41,687 nucleotides of DNA. Origin: Balneolaceae bacterium (lineage in GTDB: Bacteria > Bacteroidota > Rhodothermia > Balneolales > Balneolaceae). Made by a program: the position numbers and the translations under genes. The stretch spans positions 1 to 41,687 of the forward strand of contig REDS01000075.1 of the NCBI GenBank assembly GCA_007693395.1, read 5' to 3'. The notes beneath the pieces are model-generated. The model did not search any database. It was not told the DNA's origin and saw only the letters and a list, made by a program, of their open reading frames with translations. Each line of letters starts with the position of its first letter. Within the stretch, counting starts at the first letter, position 1. This document shows positions 9,501 through 19,642 of this stretch, piece by piece.

Positions 9501-10235
9501 ATGAAAAAACTGAAACTATATTCACTATTTGTTTTACTAATTCTCTTCTTTGGACATTTTAACATAGCGCAATCACAAGAACTCCAGGTTGCCATTGAGT
9601 TCGATCTGGGAGTACCGCAAGGTGAGTTCAGTGATCAACTAGACAAACTTGGCTGGGGGTTAAATATAATGGGTGGTTATCGTTTTGGTGATACACCATT
9701 CATGCTTGGCCTCGAATTTGGGTTTATGAATTTTGGCCGTGATGTGAGGGATGCCCCCTTAAGCACAACCATTCCCGATTTACGTGTTGAAGTGGAAAAC
9801 AGCTATAACTTGCTCCATGGCGATTTACTGCTAAGGTTAATTCCTCCCCCAACTACAGTAAGGCCATATATAGAGGGTTTAGTAGGCTTCAATTACTTTT
9901 TTACAGAAACCGTATTGAGAGACAGAGGCTCATTTAGCGGAGAAGAGAGGCTCAGAGACACAAACTTTGAAGACACATCACTAAGCTATGGTTTTGGTGC
10001 AGGGGTACAGTTTCAGCTTTATCGGGATCGCTCTACCGAACGCGCATCGGATGAAATCACCCCATCCGCAGTTTACTTAACCCTTGCAAGCCGATACATG
10101 TTTGGAAGAGAGGCTGAATACTTGCAACAAGGCTCTATAGAAGTGAACACTCAAACCGGCGAAGTATTTTACGATGTAAGCCGATCAGAAACCAATCTTT
10201 TATACTTTAAGCTTGGAGTTGCAATCAGTTTTTAG
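9501..10235 (+). CDS. Outer-membrane beta-barrel protein
   Basis: A 244-aa secreted protein of unknown specific role. Residues 1-26 form a Sec signal peptide (MKKLK, then a hydrophobic core, cleaved near AQSQ). The rest alternates polar and hydrophobic residues with aromatic girdles, such as WGLNIMGGYRFG, LGLEFGFMNFG and YSFGAG-type strands. It ends in Phe (LGVAISF), the C-terminal signal used by BamA for outer-membrane insertion. This fits an 8-strand OmpA/OmpW-like barrel ('porin family' or DUF-type barrel). It stands alone between the sdh terminator and recQ, 31 bp upstream of recQ, and may share a transcript with it. Confidence 0.8.
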   Translation: MKKLKLYSLFVLLILFFGHFNIAQSQELQVAIEFDLGVPQGEFSDQLDKLGWGLNIMGGYRFGDTPFMLGLEFGFMNFGRDVRDAPLSTTIPDLRVEVENSYNLLHGDLLLRLIPPPTTVRPYIEGLVGFNYFFTETVLRDRGSFSGEERLRDTNFEDTSLSYGFGAGVQFQLYRDRSTERASDEITPSAVYLTLASRYMFGREAEYLQQGSIEVNTQTGEVFYDVSRSETNLLYFKLGVAISF

Positions 10236-10266
10236 GTAATAAACAGAAAATGAATAGATAGACTCT

Positions 10267-12201
10267 ATGCCGGAACCATCCCTCAGGAAAGCGAAAGAGG
10301 TGCTGCAAAAATACTGGGGGTATAATTCATTCAGAAAAGGGCAGGAGAGAGCCATTCAATCCGTACTTGATGGCAATGAGACATTGGTTCTTTTCCCCAC
10401 GGGTGGCGGCAAATCTCTTTGTTATCAGGTTCCGGCGTTGCTGTTTGATGGAATTACGGTAGTAATCTCGCCTCTGGTTGCATTGATGCAAGATCAGGTT
10501 GAGCAGCTGCAGGCTCTTGGTATTCGGTCGGCATACATTAACAGCACGCTATCATCCCGTGAAGCAGAGCAGCGGCTTGTAAATGCCCGCAACGGTATGT
10601 ATAAACTGCTCTATATTGCCCCGGAACGGCTTTCGACAAATCTGTGGAGAGCGGAGCTGCCTAATCTGAATATAAGCATCGTTGCTGTTGATGAAGCACA
10701 CTGTATTTCAGAATGGGGACATGACTTCAGGCCTTCGTACCGAAATATTCGCGATGAATTGGGAAGCCTTAGTTCCGGAGTTCGGTGGCTTGCACTTACG
10801 GCAACAGCCACGCCTGAGGTTCGTGAAGATCTGCTGCAATCACTGAAGTTTAAAAAACCGGAGGTGATTACAAGTGGTTTTAAGCGTGAAAACCTGATCT
10901 GGTGGGTGAAAAAAACAGATAAGAAAAGGAGCGACACATCGAAAACAGTACTGAAAGCAGCTAAGATGGGCAGCGGAATTCTTTACTGCTCAACAAGAAA
11001 AGATTGCGAAGAGTTTGCAGACTATTTTAGCAAGAAAGGGGTTTTGGCTAATGCGTATCACGCCGGAAAGGAGCCAAAAGAGAGGGCGACTGTTCAGAAA
11101 AAATGGATATCCGGCGAAATTCCTCTTGTCACAGCTACAAATGCTTTTGGTATGGGCATCGACAAATCAGATTGCAGATATGTAGTGCATCATTTTATGC
11201 CATTTTCTCTGGAAGCCTATTATCAGGAAGCGGGCAGGGCGGGAAGAGATGGTGAAATCAGCTATCCAATTCTCTTATTCAAGGATAGTGATGTGATCTA
11301 CCTGAAAGAGAGAATTGAAAAATCTTATCCTGAGTATGGTTCACTACAAAAAACGTACGATGCTTTATGTGATGAACTGGAACTTGCTATCGGCAGCGAG
11401 ATGGAGCAGGCAAAACCCGTTGACATGAATGCTGTTGCAAAAAGAATTCAATACTCGATACCAAAACTCACCGCATCACTCAACCTGCTGCAACGATTGG
11501 GAGTTTTTGAGATCAGTGAAATAGAATCGCAAAAAATTGGCATCCAATTTATAACAGACAGCAGCTATCTGTTGCAACTTATTGATGAATCACCTCCGGA
11601 AAAGGCTGAATTCATAGATGCGCTTTACAGGCAGGCCGGGCCCGTATCGCACAGTGAATATGTTTATCTGCGTGAAAGATACCTTCTCGAAAAGCTTCAG
11701 GTGAACAAAAACCGGCTTAGAAAGGCATTGAATGTACTTCAGGCGCAGGATAAAATACTTTCCGCTCTTTATCTTGGTGAGGTGCGTTTTGTCCGAATAA
11801 CAGAATCAAGGGGGGCAAAACTGCATATTGATCATGATAAAGCGTATGCTTACAAAAAGATTTTGTTGAAAAAGCTACACTATATGCATCGATATGCAAT
11901 CACAAAAAGATGTAGAGAGGTTTTTTTACGAAGCTATTTTGGCGAAACCGATGCCAAACCGTGCGGAAAATGCGATAATTGTTCTATAAAGGCGTCAGCA
12001 GGTTCTGGAGAAATTGGCAAAACCGATGTTGAAATTATAAAGCAGGCACTTAAAAATGGCAAAACTACAGCAACGCAAATCGCTAAGTACACAGGATGGA
12101 AAAATACCAAATGTAAACGAGTGGTTGGTTTTATGCTTCGGGAAAATATGTTAGGAGTTTCGGAAGATGGAATTTCATACCGGCTAAAAAATGGAGGTTA
12201 A
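10267..12201 (+). CDS. recQ: ATP-dependent DNA helicase RecQ
   Basis: 3'-5' DNA helicase for recombination and stalled-fork repair. The 644-aa product has the Q-motif (FRKGQERAI, Gln26), Walker A FPTGGGKS with Lys49, the DEAH box with the RecQ loop ([17 protein letters not shown]), ATATPEV, and motif [15 protein letters not shown]. The zinc site is Cys549, Cys566, Cys569 and Cys572 (RC...CGKCDNC). A short winged-helix-like tail ([20 protein letters not shown]) follows. I do not see a recognisable HRDC domain, which E. coli RecQ has. The stop overlaps the convergent lipoprotein gene by 4 bp, so there is no space for a terminator between them. Confidence 0.95.
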   Translation: MPEPSLRKAKEVLQKYWGYNSFRKGQERAIQSVLDGNETLVLFPTGGGKSLCYQVPALLFDGITVVISPLVALMQDQVEQLQALGIRSAYINSTLSSREAEQRLVNARNGMYKLLYIAPERLSTNLWRAELPNLNISIVAVDEAHCISEWGHDFRPSYRNIRDELGSLSSGVRWLALTATATPEVREDLLQSLKFKKPEVITSGFKRENLIWWVKKTDKKRSDTSKTVLKAAKMGSGILYCSTRKDCEEFADYFSKKGVLANAYHAGKEPKERATVQKKWISGEIPLVTATNAFGMGIDKSDCRYVVHHFMPFSLEAYYQEAGRAGRDGEISYPILLFKDSDVIYLKERIEKSYPEYGSLQKTYDALCDELELAIGSEMEQAKPVDMNAVAKRIQYSIPKLTASLNLLQRLGVFEISEIESQKIGIQFITDSSYLLQLIDESPPEKAEFIDALYRQAGPVSHSEYVYLRERYLLEKLQVNKNRLRKALNVLQAQDKILSALYLGEVRFVRITESRGAKLHIDHDKAYAYKKILLKKLHYMHRYAITKRCREVFLRSYFGETDAKPCGKCDNCSIKASAGSGEIGKTDVEIIKQALKNGKTTATQIAKYTGWKNTKCKRVVGFMLRENMLGVSEDGISYRLKNGG

Positions 12202-12980
12202 TCATTATTGGTAATCCAAACTTCCACATCAAACTGATTTAAAATAGCCTGCTGAATCTGTTCCGCTTCACGGAATGTGCTAACGTTTCCGAGCCTTATT
12301 CTATACCAAGTTTCACCAGACTCTGGTTCTTCGAATTCCTGTAAATATGTATATTCAAACCCCTTTTCAATCCACTGTTCTTTAATTCTTTCAGTAAGAG
12401 AGAAATTCTGTTCAGATCGAACCTGTATAGCATAGGCCCCATCAGCGGAGAAATGCAAATTAGCCACATTTTCATAGATTTCTGATGGCGGCTCAATTTC
12501 TGTTGTAACAGGAAGTTCTACATTTTCAGTTGGTGCCGGCTCCGTTATTCCAGCTGCCCGGGTATCATCAGCAATCTCTTCAGCATTATCACCTCTGCCA
12601 AAGATCTGTTCTCTCAGCGATTCCGGGGTACGCCTGTTCTGCTCCCTGATTTCGCGCTCCGATTCATCTATCGCCGAGCGTTCATCCCTTAATCTTTCAT
12701 GAATACTCTCAATCCGTTTGAGCTGCTCATCGATATTTTTTTCGAAGTAGTTATGTGTACGGTTGAACTCTTCTGCGGTAACCCCATAATGTTCATAAAC
12801 CATTTGGCGAAGCTCACTACGGGTGTGATCTCCAAGCAGTGCGTCTTCTATCTGATCAATTATGGCAAGCTCAATGAAAATTTTTTCATAGAGGTCACCA
12901 CTCAGAAGTTTATCCTGCCTGGAATCTGTGCAGGCTGCGAGGAAAATCAACCCCAAAAAACAGAAGTACAGATTTTTCAC
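12198..12980 (-). CDS. Lipoprotein with DUF4296-like N-terminus and SPOR-like C-terminus
   Basis: A 260-aa secreted lipoprotein. The signal peptide ends in the lipobox LAAC with Cys17. Residues 25-115 are helical and resemble DUF4296 ([20 protein letters not shown], then an [13 protein letters not shown] segment), a domain common in Bacteroidetes lipoproteins. An acidic, proline-containing linker covers about 120-180. Residues 184-258 look like a SPOR domain ([18 protein letters not shown]..., then [18 protein letters not shown]), which binds denuded septal peptidoglycan in other bacteria. This suggests a periplasmic role tied to cell division or wall remodelling, which is inference. Its start overlaps the end of the SDR gene by 4 bp, so the two are probably co-transcribed. 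Confidence 0.72.
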   Translation of the reverse strand: MKNLYFCFLGLIFLAACTDSRQDKLLSGDLYEKIFIELAIIDQIEDALLGDHTRSELRQMVYEHYGVTAEEFNRTHNYFEKNIDEQLKRIESIHERLRDERSAIDESEREIREQNRRTPESLREQIFGRGDNAEEIADDTRAAGITEPAPTENVELPVTTEIEPPSEIYENVANLHFSADGAYAIQVRSEQNFSLTERIKEQWIEKGFEYTYLQEFEEPESGETWYRIRLGNVSTFREAEQIQQAILNQFDVEVWITNND

Positions 12981-13699
12981 TGATTATCAGGTTTTTTTGG
13001 ATTTAACGGACGCAATGTGATTTCATTGATCAAAAGATTATCGGGGGTTTCCAGCAGATGGATTAATGTATTGGCTACATCACCCGGTTGCATCATGTTA
13101 GAGTGTGTACTCTCTTCCTTATTATCTCCAAAAAAGTGGGTGGCAATAGAGCCCGGAAACATGGTAGATACTTTAATTTTATCGTAGCGTAATTCTTTAA
13201 AAAGTGCCTCACTGAAGCCCCGAAGGCCAAATTTAGTGGCGTTATAAGCTGAGATCTGTGGGTTGCCAAGTAACCCGGCTACTGACGAAATATTTATGAT
13301 ATGGCAGTGACCGGGGTTGCGCTTCATAAATGGCACAACGGCTTTTGTGATGTAAAATACCCCGTTCAGATTGGTATTCATCATCGTATCCCACTGATCA
13401 ATGCTCAGTTCATCCACGTTACCGAACCATCCCAAACCAGCATTATTAATGAGGATGTCCGGGTTGTTTTCACTGTTAAATTCTGACTCAACCCAGCGTT
13501 CAATTTCAGCTGCTTTGGTGATGTCCATCTCAACCGGAATGAACAGATCTCCAAGCTTTACCTGAACTTCTTGTAGCTTATGCAGCCTTCTTGCTAATCC
13601 ATAAACTTTTGTACCTTTCTGTATCAGTTTTTCACTGAACGCAATGCCAATTCCACTGCTTGCACCGGTAACAATTGCTGTTTTATTCAATAAATCCAT
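12977..13699 (-). CDS. Short-chain dehydrogenase/reductase (SDR)
   Basis: NAD(P)-dependent oxidoreductase with a Rossmann fold; substrate unknown. The 240-aa product has the classical SDR set: TGASSGIG at 11-18 for the cofactor, NNAG at 85-88, and the triad Ser139, Tyr152 and Lys156 (ISAYNATKFGLRG). The basic LARRLHK at 35-41 after beta-strand 2 favours NADP(H). It resembles the 'classical' 3-ketoacyl-ACP reductase/YdfG-like group, but substrate cannot be read from these motifs. It is the upstream partner of the SPOR lipoprotein gene (4-bp overlap) and divergent from coaX across 84 bp. Confidence 0.88.
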   Translation of the reverse strand: MDLLNKTAIVTGASSGIGIAFSEKLIQKGTKVYGLARRLHKLQEVQVKLGDLFIPVEMDITKAAEIERWVESEFNSENNPDILINNAGLGWFGNVDELSIDQWDTMMNTNLNGVFYITKAVVPFMKRNPGHCHIINISSVAGLLGNPQISAYNATKFGLRGFSEALFKELRYDKIKVSTMFPGSIATHFFGDNKEESTHSNMMQPGDVANTLIHLLETPDNLLINEITLRPLNPKKPDNQ

Positions 13700-13783
13700 T
13701 TTTTTCTGCTTAGGTTAGTTTTCTTCAAAACATCATATGACTGCACATAGTTTGGCATATATCAGAACATCAAAACTACACAA

Positions 13784-14518
13784 ATGAAATCAATTTATCT
13801 TGATATTGGTAACAGTTCCCTGAAGCTTGCCTCTGAAGAGAAGGGTAACTGGAAGATACTATTGAAACACCCTTTAAATGATCTGGATTCTGCGATATCA
13901 GTGATTAAACAAAAATCCAAAGACCGCCTTGTGATAAGTTCCGTGCGGAAAGATATCTTAAATTGGATTCTTTCCTCCGTTGGCCGGGAGATTGTAACTG
14001 TTTTAGATGCATCACAAATCCCGAAGAACCGGCTGAATTATGATACACCTGATACGTTAGGGCTCGACCGTTATTTGGTTTGTTATGCCGCCCGGAATCT
14101 GGCAAACAAAAGCGTAATCGTTATTGATGCAGGCAGTGCGTGTACCATAGATTTTATGAATCGCAGTGGAACTTTTGAAGGAGGGATTATTATGCCCGGC
14201 CTTGGGACGCTTAAGAGTACTATAAGCGAAAAACTGCCTGAACTTCCCGTTCCTCCAGAGGAAATACCGGTTATATTTCCGGGAAAATCAACTGCTGAAT
14301 CTATACAATGGGGGGCATATCGGGGTTATGCTGAATCTGTGAAACAGTTTTTGCTTAAATATTTACAGGAACAACCGGACGCTGAAATTTTCATTACCGG
14401 CGGTGATGCACGTTTTCTAAGCCATCAACTTTCTAAGGATTTTAAGATAGAGATTCGTGAGTTTTTGCATTTTGAGGGGATGCGGGACTTTTACGAGTTG
14501 ACCAGCAAGCAGGTTTAG
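13784..14518 (+). CDS. coaX: Type III pantothenate kinase
   Basis: Phosphorylates pantothenate to 4'-phosphopantothenate, the first step of coenzyme A synthesis. Type III enzymes are generally not inhibited by CoA. The 244-aa product has the ASKHA-fold motifs: N-terminal phosphate loop YLDIGNSSLK (5-14), GLDR at 93-96, the catalytic-region DAGSACTID at 115-123 and GGIIMPG at 133-139. The second motif has Ser in place of the more common Thr. With coaBC at 156-1355, the first and the second/third CoA steps are both in the window. The 3' end overlaps udk by 4 bp, tail to tail. Confidence 0.94.
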   Translation: MKSIYLDIGNSSLKLASEEKGNWKILLKHPLNDLDSAISVIKQKSKDRLVISSVRKDILNWILSSVGREIVTVLDASQIPKNRLNYDTPDTLGLDRYLVCYAARNLANKSVIVIDAGSACTIDFMNRSGTFEGGIIMPGLGTLKSTISEKLPELPVPPEEIPVIFPGKSTAESIQWGAYRGYAESVKQFLLKYLQEQPDAEIFITGGDARFLSHQLSKDFKIEIREFLHFEGMRDFYELTSKQV

Positions 14519-15138
14519 CTGTTCAGCTTGCCATTAATCATGGCGATAACCATCTCCAGAGCTACCCGGTTTTCACCGCCGCGCGGAATAATGATATCTG
14601 CGTAGCGTTTGCTGGGCTCCACAAACTCCAGGTGCATAGGGCGCACATAAGTTTCGTACTGGTTAAGTACCCCGTCAAAATCGCGCCCTCTTTCCTGAAT
14701 ATCTCTTCGTAATCGTCTCAGCAGGCGAACATCATCATCTGTATCCACAAAAATTTTGATATCCATAAGATCGAGAAGGTCGGGTTCGCTGAAAATCAGT
14801 ATTCCGTCAATCAGAATTATTTTCTTTGGCGAAACCTGGATGGTTTCTTCTGCCCGAGTATGAGCTACAAAATCGTACACAGGCAGGTCAATCTTGTATC
14901 CCTTGCGCAAGGCATCGATGTGGCGGATCATCAGCTCAGTTTCAAGAGATGAGGGATGATCGAAATTCTGCTTTCTGCGTGCACTTAGTGGAATATGGCT
15001 GAGATCACGGTAGTAGGAGTCGTGCTCAACAAGCAGGATATTCTTTTTCCCGATTTTTTGAACAATTTTATTCACAACCGTGGTTTTCCCCGATCCGCTG
15101 CCACCTGCTACCCCGAGAATCAGTGGATCATCACTCAT
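14515..15138 (-). CDS. udk: Uridine kinase
   Basis: Salvage enzyme that phosphorylates uridine and cytidine to UMP and CMP. From the start I prefer (ATG at 15136-15138) it is 207 aa, close to E. coli Udk (213 aa). The P-loop GGSGSGKT is at residues 12-19. HDSYYRDLS and DHPSSLE follow, along with PVYDFVAHTR and DGILIFSEPDLLDLMD. The arginine-rich RLLRRLRRDIQERGRD is the lid. The frame stays open upstream into the amidase gene, with another ATG at 15178-15180, but sequence before 15138 reads as a shadow of the amidase C-terminus. With the 15138 start, overlap with the amidase gene is 8 bp. Confidence 0.92.
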   Translation of the reverse strand: MSDDPLILGVAGGSGSGKTTVVNKIVQKIGKKNILLVEHDSYYRDLSHIPLSARRKQNFDHPSSLETELMIRHIDALRKGYKIDLPVYDFVAHTRAEETIQVSPKKIILIDGILIFSEPDLLDLMDIKIFVDTDDDVRLLRRLRRDIQERGRDFDGVLNQYETYVRPMHLEFVEPSKRYADIIIPRGGENRVALEMVIAMINGKLNS

Positions 15139-16390
15139 TGCTTGCCCTGTTTTCGCGGCGGATGCTTCTGTCGTACTCATCCTTAAAGTCTCGAATTGCT
15201 CTGAATATTGCTGATGCAAGAATCGTTTGCCCGTACTCACTGGCCATATAGCGGGCTTCGGTTGGATTTGAGAGAAAGCCCAGCTCAATGAGAACACCCG
15301 GTGTGGATGCATGCCATAAAGCCATTAAGCCTGCCTGCTTAACCCCTCGGGATCTTCGCTGAGCCCGTGTTCTGAACTGATCATCTATCATAGAGGCGAT
15401 TCGCTCACTTATGGCGATATTACCCGCGTTTGCCATTTCATAAATCAGAAGCTCCTGGTCGCTCAGCTCAATAGGGCCGCCGCCATTTTCAAGATCTACA
15501 ACACTGTTTTCGCGTTTCATCACCTCAAGGGCAGACTGGCTTCTTGCCATCCCCAGAAAGAAGATCTCTGTACCGTGGGCTTGAGGATTGGCAGCCGAGT
15601 TGGCATGGATGGAGACAAATAGGTCTCCCTTGGCTCTTGTAGCTATGAGGCCGCGCTCATCAAGAGGCACAAAGGTATCATCAGTCCGAGTGTAGATCAC
15701 CTCAACATCGGGCATGTATTGTTCAATGTAACTACCCACTTTAAGAGCAACGGCAAGAGCAATATCACTTTCCCGAAGGCCAAGACTGCGGTTTATTGCA
15801 CCGGGATCGTGCCCGCCATGGCCCGCATCAATCACAATTACATTAAATTCATATCCATTTCTCAGGCGGACTAATTCGTCGCTGCTTCCATCAAAAAATT
15901 CGTAATCAATCACCGTTAAGTCATCCAAGTAATTGTGCCAGTATATAAAATCGTGACTGGCTGCAACCCGGCTTATTTCGGCTGAATTGGACCACTCAAG
16001 ATTTAGAAGCAAATGCCTTCTGTTGGCATCTGGGTAGGCATTGGCTTTCAGGTAAGCGCTCTCTTCCAGAAAAATATCAATGCCAAAGCCAAACAAATTT
16101 TTGTGATATTCTACATTTCGAATATTTGCAAACCTTTCCGGTTCGAGGAAATTATCAGCCTTTAATGTTGGCGAATAGATCATCATCTGTATCAGGCCTG
16201 CCTCCGGCTGGGATACTTTGAACGAATCTGCGGCTTCGGTTAGATGAAAGCGCATCACAAAACCATTGCCATCACTACGTTCTACAAGTGAGATGCGTTC
16301 TAAATTGGTTTGGGCAGATAGATTGGCAGGCATCCAGGCGAGATGCAAGAGGGTAATCAGCAAAATGGCAAGAATTGGTATTCTCTCCAT
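15131..16390 (-). CDS. N-acetylmuramoyl-L-alanine amidase (Amidase_3)
   Basis: Zinc enzyme that cleaves the amide bond between MurNAc and the stem peptide, used for cell separation. The 419-aa product has an N-terminal signal peptide (1-27, ending LSAQ), a beta-rich domain (about 28-165) resembling an AMIN-like wall-binding domain, and an Amidase_3 catalytic domain (183-405). Zinc ligands and catalytic residues are seen as His191 (DAGHGGHDPG), Glu207 (LRESDIAL), His262 (SIHANS) and Glu369 (VLIELGFLSN). The insertion at about 280-330 resembles the regulatory helix of AmiA/B/C, so activation by an EnvC-like partner is possible; none is present here. udk overlaps its 3' end by 8 bp. Confidence 0.92.
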   Translation of the reverse strand: MERIPILAILLITLLHLAWMPANLSAQTNLERISLVERSDGNGFVMRFHLTEAADSFKVSQPEAGLIQMMIYSPTLKADNFLEPERFANIRNVEYHKNLFGFGIDIFLEESAYLKANAYPDANRRHLLLNLEWSNSAEISRVAASHDFIYWHNYLDDLTVIDYEFFDGSSDELVRLRNGYEFNVIVIDAGHGGHDPGAINRSLGLRESDIALAVALKVGSYIEQYMPDVEVIYTRTDDTFVPLDERGLIATRAKGDLFVSIHANSAANPQAHGTEIFFLGMARSQSALEVMKRENSVVDLENGGGPIELSDQELLIYEMANAGNIAISERIASMIDDQFRTRAQRRSRGVKQAGLMALWHASTPGVLIELGFLSNPTEARYMASEYGQTILASAIFRAIRDFKDEYDRSIRRENRASNE

Positions 16391-16588
16391 AATGGGCTTT
16401 TTGTGATTGTATATGATTGTCTGGATGATATTAACGTTAATTTACAGAATATTATTAGAATTGTGTAACATAAAAATTGAATGAATTTTACGGATGGAAG
16501 TTATAAAACAAGAACCAGAACTTTCTCTATTTCTTAAAATACTGCAAGATTCTCTGAACTGTATTGCAGCACTGTAAAAGTTAAAATA

Positions 16589-16624
16589 CAAAGCCCCGAA
16601 CCGGTTTTCCGATACGAGGCTTTG
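16589..16624 (-). terminator. Rho-independent terminator after pckG
   Basis: A stem of 10 positions with one mismatch (CAAAGCCCCG at 16589-16598 against CGAGGCTTTG at 16615-16624). On the minus strand it is followed by TATTTTAACTTTT. It begins 27 bp beyond the pckG stop codon. There is no T-run on the plus strand, so it serves the minus-strand transcript. Confidence 0.75.
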
Positions 16625-16650
16625 AGAGATGAGTTGTTATGAAAGGTTCT

Positions 16651-18495
16651 TTATAAAACGGGTCTTTCCGGTGCGAGCTCCCAGTGCTCCGGTGATCTCC
16701 ACAAGCTGGAGTGCAGAAGTTCTCTCATAAAGAGAAACTCTTTTGGCAGCTTATCGTACAGTTTGCTGAAGAGTTCTTCATGGCTAAGTACTTCCTTCTT
16801 CCATGCTTCACGATCAACAGACATAAGCTTTTGGAAATCTTCTCTGGTGAAATTTTCCATGCCTGACCAATCGATATCTTCATACCGAGGCATCCAGCCC
16901 AGCGGGCTTTCCACTGCAAATGCATTACCGTTTACACGGCCAACGATCCACTGCAGAACGCGCAGGTTTTGGCCAAATCCCGGCCAGATGAATTTTCCAT
17001 TCTCATCTTTACGGAACCAGTTTACAGAGAAGATTCTTGGAGCGTTTGGTAGTGTACGGCCAAGCTCAAGCCAGTGGTTGAAATAATCGGCCATGTGGTA
17101 GCCTGAGAATGGCAGCATAGCAAACGGATCGCGCCGTACAGCACCGATATTTCCAAATGCAGCTGCGGTCATTTCAGAGCCCATAGTTGCAGCGGCATAT
17201 ACGCCAAAGTTCCAGTTAAAACTTTGATATACCAGCGGCACTGTAGTGCTTCTGCGGCCGCCAAAGATAAAGGCTTTAATAGGTACACCTGCAGGGTCTT
17301 CCCACTTTTCGTCTATAGACGGGCAGTTAGCTGCAGGAGCAGTAAACCGGGCGTTAGGGTGTGCAACTTTTTCACCTGATTCAGGATCATGCACTTTGCC
17401 CTTCCAGTTGATGGTTCCCTCGGGGCATTCATGGCCAATATCTTCCCACCACACATCGCCATCGGGGGTAATACCAACATTGGTAAAGATAGAATCTTTC
17501 TCAATGCTTACCATAGCATTTGGATTGGTTTCGTAATTGGTACCTGGTGCTACACCAAAGTAACCTGCTTCAGGGTTAATAGCATTGAGTTGCCCTTTTT
17601 CATCTTTCTTAATCCAGGCTATGTCATCACCCACGGTAGTAACTTTCCAACCGTCAATACCCTTTGGTGGTACCATCATAGCAAAGTTTGTTTTACCACA
17701 AGCACTCGGGAATGCAGCTGCAACATATGTTTTCTTTTTCTGTGGTGATTCAACACCAAGAATAAGCATATGCTCTGCAAGCCATCCCTCATCACGGGCC
17801 ATTGTTGATGCAATCCGCAGGGCAAGGCATTTTTTACCCAAAAGGGCGTTACCACCATAACCTGAACCATAAGAAATAATCTCACGATCTTCCGGGAAGT
17901 GGCAGATATATTTCGTTTCAGGATTACATGGCCATGGCACATCTTCCTCTCCGGGTTTAAGCGGTGCACCTATAGAGTGGAGTGCTTTAACAAATTCACC
18001 ATCTCCAAGCACATCAAGAACGGATTGGCCCATTCGTGTCATAATTCGCATATTTACTACCACATAGGCAGAGTCTGTAATTTCAATACCTATTTTGGAA
18101 ATTGGTGAACCGAGAGGGCCCATGCTGAATGGAATAACATACATGGTACGTCCCTGCATACAGCCGTCGAAAAGCTTATTAAGCTTTTTCCTCATTACTT
18201 TAGGATCTTCCCAGTTGTTTGTAGGCCCTGCATCACTTTTTCGTAAACTGTTTATATAGGTTTTGTCTTCAACACGTGCTACGTCAGAAGGATCGGAGAA
18301 ACAGGCATAGCTGTTGGGGCGTTTTTCTGGATTCAGCCGTTTGAATGTGCCGGCCTCAACCAATTCCTGACAAAGCCTGTCATATTCTTCTTGTGATCCG
18401 TTACACCATACAACCTTTTCCGGTTTTGCTAACTTTGTGGTGTCTTCAACCCATTTGAGCAGTCGTTTATTCTTTGTTGGTGCTGTCATGTTCAT
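16651..18495 (-). CDS. pckG: Phosphoenolpyruvate carboxykinase (GTP)
   Basis: Converts oxaloacetate and GTP to phosphoenolpyruvate, GDP and CO2 in gluconeogenesis. The 614-aa product matches the GTP family (about 600-620 aa), not the ATP family (about 540 aa). Seen are the family P-loop [13 protein letters not shown] with the hyper-reactive Cys266 and Lys268, [10 protein letters not shown] (289-298, metal and nucleotide), [15 protein letters not shown], and the N-terminal substrate loop [15 protein letters not shown] (124-138). Both ATG codons 1 and 3 are possible starts. Most Bacteroidetes I know carry the ATP type, so the GTP type is a useful lineage clue. It has its own terminator and a 258-bp upstream gap to the divergent patatin gene, so it is likely a single-gene unit. 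Confidence 0.97.
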   Translation of the reverse strand: MNMTAPTKNKRLLKWVEDTTKLAKPEKVVWCNGSQEEYDRLCQELVEAGTFKRLNPEKRPNSYACFSDPSDVARVEDKTYINSLRKSDAGPTNNWEDPKVMRKKLNKLFDGCMQGRTMYVIPFSMGPLGSPISKIGIEITDSAYVVVNMRIMTRMGQSVLDVLGDGEFVKALHSIGAPLKPGEEDVPWPCNPETKYICHFPEDREIISYGSGYGGNALLGKKCLALRIASTMARDEGWLAEHMLILGVESPQKKKTYVAAAFPSACGKTNFAMMVPPKGIDGWKVTTVGDDIAWIKKDEKGQLNAINPEAGYFGVAPGTNYETNPNAMVSIEKDSIFTNVGITPDGDVWWEDIGHECPEGTINWKGKVHDPESGEKVAHPNARFTAPAANCPSIDEKWEDPAGVPIKAFIFGGRRSTTVPLVYQSFNWNFGVYAAATMGSEMTAAAFGNIGAVRRDPFAMLPFSGYHMADYFNHWLELGRTLPNAPRIFSVNWFRKDENGKFIWPGFGQNLRVLQWIVGRVNGNAFAVESPLGWMPRYEDIDWSGMENFTREDFQKLMSVDREAWKKEVLSHEELFSKLYDKLPKEFLFMRELLHSSLWRSPEHWELAPERPVL

Positions 18496-18753
18496 CTCAT
18501 TTATTTATTATGGTTTATTTACTTTCAGTGGCTCCCTTTTAACTCCATTTACTCTAAGTAAAATAGCAGAAAGGAAGCAAATTACCCGAAATATTTGGAT
18601 AAAAAAGTCTAAAAATATTGGAACCGCTTCCACTCTTGTTAATTGTCTAATAACAATAAGTTAAAGAAAAAGGTAATAGACTCTCAAAATTCACTATAAC
18701 AACATGATAATAGTTACTACATTTATGTTCTATAATTAACAAAATGAGGTGCC

Positions 18754-19536
18754 ATGAAACTGTTGAAAATCTTTAAAAAACCGGAGAAAAAACTTGGCCT
18801 TGCTCTCGGGGGCGGTGCCGCACTTGGTGCCGCACATGTAGGTGTGCTAAAAGCTTTTTATGAAAATGGACTTAAACCGGATGCTGTTTCAGGTACAAGT
18901 ATAGGCGCATTTGTTGCGGCACATATGGCATTTGGAACTCCCTATGAAAAGCTTGAAGAGATAGCACTTGATCTTGATTGGCTCGATGTTTCCGCATTTA
19001 AACTTTCAAAAATGGGTTTGCTTACAAATAAACGTCTTGGGAAAAAAATTCTCGATGAAATTGGCAGGGTCAACATCGAGGATGCAGAAATTCCGCTCTG
19101 CATGATTGCCACGGATATTTCAAGCGGAGAAAAAGTTGTGTTAAAAGAAGGCCCTTTACACAAAGCTGTAATGGCCAGTTCTTGCCTGCCGGGGGTTTTT
19201 GCTCCCGTTGAGTGGGATAACGAGCTACTACTTGTGGATGGCTTTCTCTGCGAAAATGTGCCGATAAAACCGCTGAAAGAGATGGATGCGAACACAATAA
19301 TTGGTGTAGATTTAACTACTAATCGCGATTATAAACGTCCCGATGATATTATTGATGTACTCTCCAACACTTTCGATATTGGCCTGAATAACATGATTAA
19401 GGAGCAGCTTGAGGATGAAAACATTACATGGATTCAGCCAAAATTAAGTGCCTATAACAAAGCAGATACAGGGCAGACCAAGCAGCTAATCAAGGAGGGC
19501 TATGAAGCTGCAAAAAAGGTGCTCGAAAGCAGCTGA
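18754..19536 (+). CDS. Patatin-like phospholipase
   Basis: A serine lipid acyl hydrolase of the RssA/patatin group. The 260-aa product has the oxyanion glycine loop GGGAALGAAHVG (19-30), the nucleophile elbow GTSIG with Ser49, and the Asp of the Ser-Asp dyad in VDGFLCENVP (Asp162). There is no signal peptide. A short N-terminal basic stretch (LLKIFKKPEKK) could bind membrane lipid head groups. The gene precedes an M48 membrane protease gene on the same strand after 106 bp. The physiological lipid is unknown. TATAAT at 18731-18736 could be a -10 element, but I see no matching -35. Confidence 0.92.
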   Translation: MKLLKIFKKPEKKLGLALGGGAALGAAHVGVLKAFYENGLKPDAVSGTSIGAFVAAHMAFGTPYEKLEEIALDLDWLDVSAFKLSKMGLLTNKRLGKKILDEIGRVNIEDAEIPLCMIATDISSGEKVVLKEGPLHKAVMASSCLPGVFAPVEWDNELLLVDGFLCENVPIKPLKEMDANTIIGVDLTTNRDYKRPDDIIDVLSNTFDIGLNNMIKEQLEDENITWIQPKLSAYNKADTGQTKQLIKEGYEAAKKVLESS

Positions 19537-19550
19537 CAACACATCAAATA

Positions 19551-19603
19551 TTTGCAGTTTACTATCTTAACCGGCTTTGCACTATCTTATCACACGAATT
19601 TGC
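19551..19603 (+). repeat. Short direct repeats ahead of the M48 protease gene
   Basis: ACTATCTTA occurs at 19561-19569 and again at 19581-19589, exactly 20 bp apart (about two helical turns). TTTGC occurs at 19551, 19576 and 19599. The spacing would suit two protein-binding sites on one face of the DNA, but AT-rich intergenic sequence produces such matches by chance and no regulator is known. Confidence 0.3.
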
Positions 19604-19642
19604 AATCACTATTCAATCAAAAGTTAAATTAATACGCCGCTG

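Noticed and set aside
15139-15312. N-terminal extension of udk upstream of 15138
   Set aside because: The extension is coded inside the amidase C-terminus and has no homology to uridine kinases; the protein is of normal length from 15138.
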